In this document: piece by piece, positions 5,692 to 6,572 of the stretch
Layout: each line of letters starts with the position of its first letter
Numbering within the stretch: position 1 is the first letter of the stretch
Assembly: GCA_050250795.1 (NCBI GenBank)
Contig: JBFWNZ010000222.1
Span: forward strand, 1 to 6,572
Length of the DNA: 6,572 nt
DNA from: JBFWNZ01 sp050250795
GTDB taxonomy: Bacteria; Pseudomonadota; Alphaproteobacteria; UBA8366
Direction of reading: 5' to 3'
Position numbers and translations under genes: made by a program
Notes under the pieces: model-generated
Seen by the model: the letters and a program-made list of their open reading frames with translations, nothing else
Database searches by the model: none
Told to the model about the DNA's origin: nothing

Positions 5692-5807
5692 GACATGTCG
5701 GAATTCCGCAGGATGCTGCGGAATGCGTATCGAGATACCGTCTTTGGCTCGCCGCAGAACGCGGCCGGATTTGCAGAATGCAAAGCGCCCTGCGAAACGC
5801 GGCCTCT
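5692..5807. repeat. Cluster of palindromes with a short repeated GCRGRAYGC motif
   Basis: Successive symmetric elements are GACATGTC (5692-5699), GGAATTCC (5700-5707), a 9-bp stem ATTCCGCAG/CTGCGGAAT with loop GATG (5703-5724), GTATC/GATAC (5727-5738), GCCGC/GCGGC around AGAAC (5751-5765), and TTTGCA/TGCAAA around GAA (5770-5784). A motif of the form GC-A/G-G-A/G-A-C/T-GC occurs at 5708, 5718, 5754 and 5773, with a one-mismatch copy GCGAAACGC at 5792; the last three start exactly 19 bp apart. This is most likely a multi-site operator or a structured RNA leader for the downstream gene. The function is inferred from position only. Confidence 0.55.
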
Positions 5808-5818
5808 GCCCTTGTCGG

Positions 5819-5849
5819 TTGCGCGCCCGGCCCGCGGCGGGTGTATAGT
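5819..5849 (+). promoter_or_regulatory. Candidate promoter of the hydroxy-acid oxidase gene
   Basis: TATAGT (5844-5849) matches the -10 consensus at 5 of 6 bases. The nearest -35-like hexamer is TTGCGC (5819-5824), sharing only TTG and separated by a long 19-bp spacer, so the promoter would be weak or activator-dependent. The inferred leader is about 50 nt to the ATG at 5907. The palindrome cluster lies immediately upstream, where regulators would bind. Confidence 0.3.
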
Positions 5850-5906
5850 GCGGCCGGCAGCGGGCAGGACCGTCCGCACCGGAACGACAATCGGGAACCC
5901 AGCCGG

Positions 5907-6572
5907 ATGCAGAACGATCTCGACGTACTCACCCTTCAGGAACTGGTGAAGCGGGCGCGCACGAATCTGCCCGACAGCGTCTGGGATTACGTCAGCGGCG
6001 CAAGCGAGACCGAGACGACGATGAAGCGCAACCGCATGGGGATCGACCGGCTGGCGCTGACGCCGCGCGTTTGTGCGGATGTGTCCGCGGTGGACTGCTC
6101 CGGCACGATGCTCGGCCGGCGCACCCGCATGCCGGTGTTTCTCGCGCCCATCGGCTCGATCCAGCAGGTGCATGCGCCGGGCGCGACCACCGGCGCGCGG
6201 GCCGCGGGCGCCTTCGGCATATACAGCTTCCTCAGCTCCGTCACCGACCCCGACATGGAGACGGTGGCGCGCGAGGCGTCGGGGCCGAAGGTGTTCCAGC
6301 TTTACGTGCGCGGCGACCGGGCCTGGATGGCGGATATCGTGCGCCGCGCCGTCGATAGCGGGTACGACGCCTTCTGCCTGACCGTCGACACGGCGATGTA
6401 CAGTCGGCGTGAGCGCGACATCCTGAAGCGGCATGTCCCGACGGGCCGTTTGCGCTCCGGCGGCTTCGAGTTCCAGGCGGCGCTGAACTGGGACGACGTG
6501 AAGTGGTTCAAGGACAGCTTCGACATCCCCCTCGTGATCAAAGGCATCGCCACGGCGGAGGACTCGATCCTC
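5907..6572 (+). CDS. FMN-dependent alpha-hydroxy-acid oxidase/dehydrogenase (partial, 3' end outside window)
   Basis: The reading frame is open from the ATG at 5907 to the window edge, giving the first 222 residues of a protein usually about 370-390 long. It belongs to the glycolate oxidase/L-lactate dehydrogenase family, which oxidises 2-hydroxy acids to 2-oxo acids with FMN in a TIM barrel. Landmarks: VWDYVSGASETE (25-36) with the substrate-site Tyr28, LTPRVCADVS (51-60), MPVFLAPIGS (75-84), FLSSV (108-112), FQLYVRGD (130-137) with Tyr133, LTVDT (158-162) with FMN-contacting Asp161, SRRERDI (166-172), and VIKGIATAEDS (210-220) with FMN-contacting Lys212. The catalytic His and the substrate-binding Arg lie beyond the window. 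Val112 sits where plant glycolate oxidase has a Trp, as in lactate-type members. The ribosome binding site is poor (GGGA at 5893-5896). The SETETT stretch suggests a proteobacterial subfamily of unknown substrate. It is separated from the upstream operon by 343 bp, so probably an independent unit. Confidence 0.92.
   Translation, partial: MQNDLDVLTLQELVKRARTNLPDSVWDYVSGASETETTMKRNRMGIDRLALTPRVCADVSAVDCSGTMLGRRTRMPVFLAPIGSIQQVHAPGATTGARAAGAFGIYSFLSSVTDPDMETVAREASGPKVFQLYVRGDRAWMADIVRRAVDSGYDAFCLTVDTAMYSRRERDILKRHVPTGRLRSGGFEFQAALNWDDVKWFKDSFDIPLVIKGIATAEDSIL

Larger units (their letters stand above)
5564..5906. other. 343-bp intergenic region without a credible gene
   Basis: The gap holds the hairpin after the SDR gene, then about 100 bases without obvious structure, then a palindrome-rich block (5692-5807) and a possible promoter (5819-5849) for the hydroxy-acid oxidase gene. 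Open frames here encode Arg-rich peptides lacking a ribosome binding site or recognisable motif, and they run through the palindromes, so no gene is called. The block from about 5660 to 5785 is more A/T-rich than the flanking genes. Confidence 0.7.

Noticed and set aside
5744..5775. Possible sigma-54 promoter (TTGGCTCG followed by TTGCA)
   Set aside because: The TTGCA element lies far too many bases downstream of TGGC for a -24/-12 promoter; the required TTGC at the proper spacing is absent.
5579..5848. 89-codon open frame in the gap before the hydroxy-acid oxidase gene
   Set aside because: Arg-rich translation, no ribosome binding site, no motif, and it runs through the palindromic block.
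5139..6434. 431-codon minus-strand open frame across the SDR end, the gap and the hydroxy-acid oxidase start
   Set aside because: Arg/Pro/His-rich, no motif, and it crosses two real genes on the other strand and the palindrome cluster.

Overview
The window is GC-rich throughout, with strong G/C at third codon positions, GGAGG-type ribosome binding sites and little spacing between genes. Together with the protein families present, this suggests an alphaproteobacterium, perhaps of the Rhodospirillales. That placement is inferred from composition and protein style, not from a marker gene. No rRNA, tRNA, CRISPR, phage or transposon feature was seen.

Layout: (1) 10-1170, minus strand, a complete acyl-CoA dehydrogenase. 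(2) 1171-1398, a divergent regulatory region with a 12-bp perfect palindrome (TTGTCCGGACAA) and related CCGGACA boxes. (3) 1399-2742, plus strand, an MmgE/PrpD-family protein, followed by two tandem hairpins, the second a convincing intrinsic terminator. (4) 2864-5563, a tight three-gene plus-strand operon: a zinc-free quinone-reductase-like MDR enzyme, a ten-helix EamA/DMT transporter starting 10 bp after it, and a short-chain dehydrogenase/reductase (SDR) whose GTG start overlaps the transporter stop. (5) 5564-5906, a 343-bp gap with no credible gene but a dense cluster of palindromes and a short motif partly repeating every 19 bp. (6) 5907 to the window end, the first 222 codons of an FMN-dependent alpha-hydroxy-acid oxidase/dehydrogenase, cut off by the window edge.

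Functionally this looks like an accessory catabolic neighbourhood. The divergent dehydrogenase and MmgE/PrpD genes could act on an acyl-CoA or a tricarboxylate-like acid and may share an operator. The three-gene operon combines two NAD(P)-dependent oxidoreductase folds with a metabolite transporter, so a transported compound that is reduced or protected against is plausible; no substrate can be named.

The most unusual points are the SDR, which keeps its nucleotide-binding motif and lysine but appears to lack the catalytic Asn, Ser and Tyr; the palindrome/repeat cluster before the hydroxy-acid oxidase; and the acyl-CoA dehydrogenase with Asp where the family normally has its catalytic Glu. I do not see clear evidence for a wholly new multi-gene system such as a defence, secretion or mobile system.
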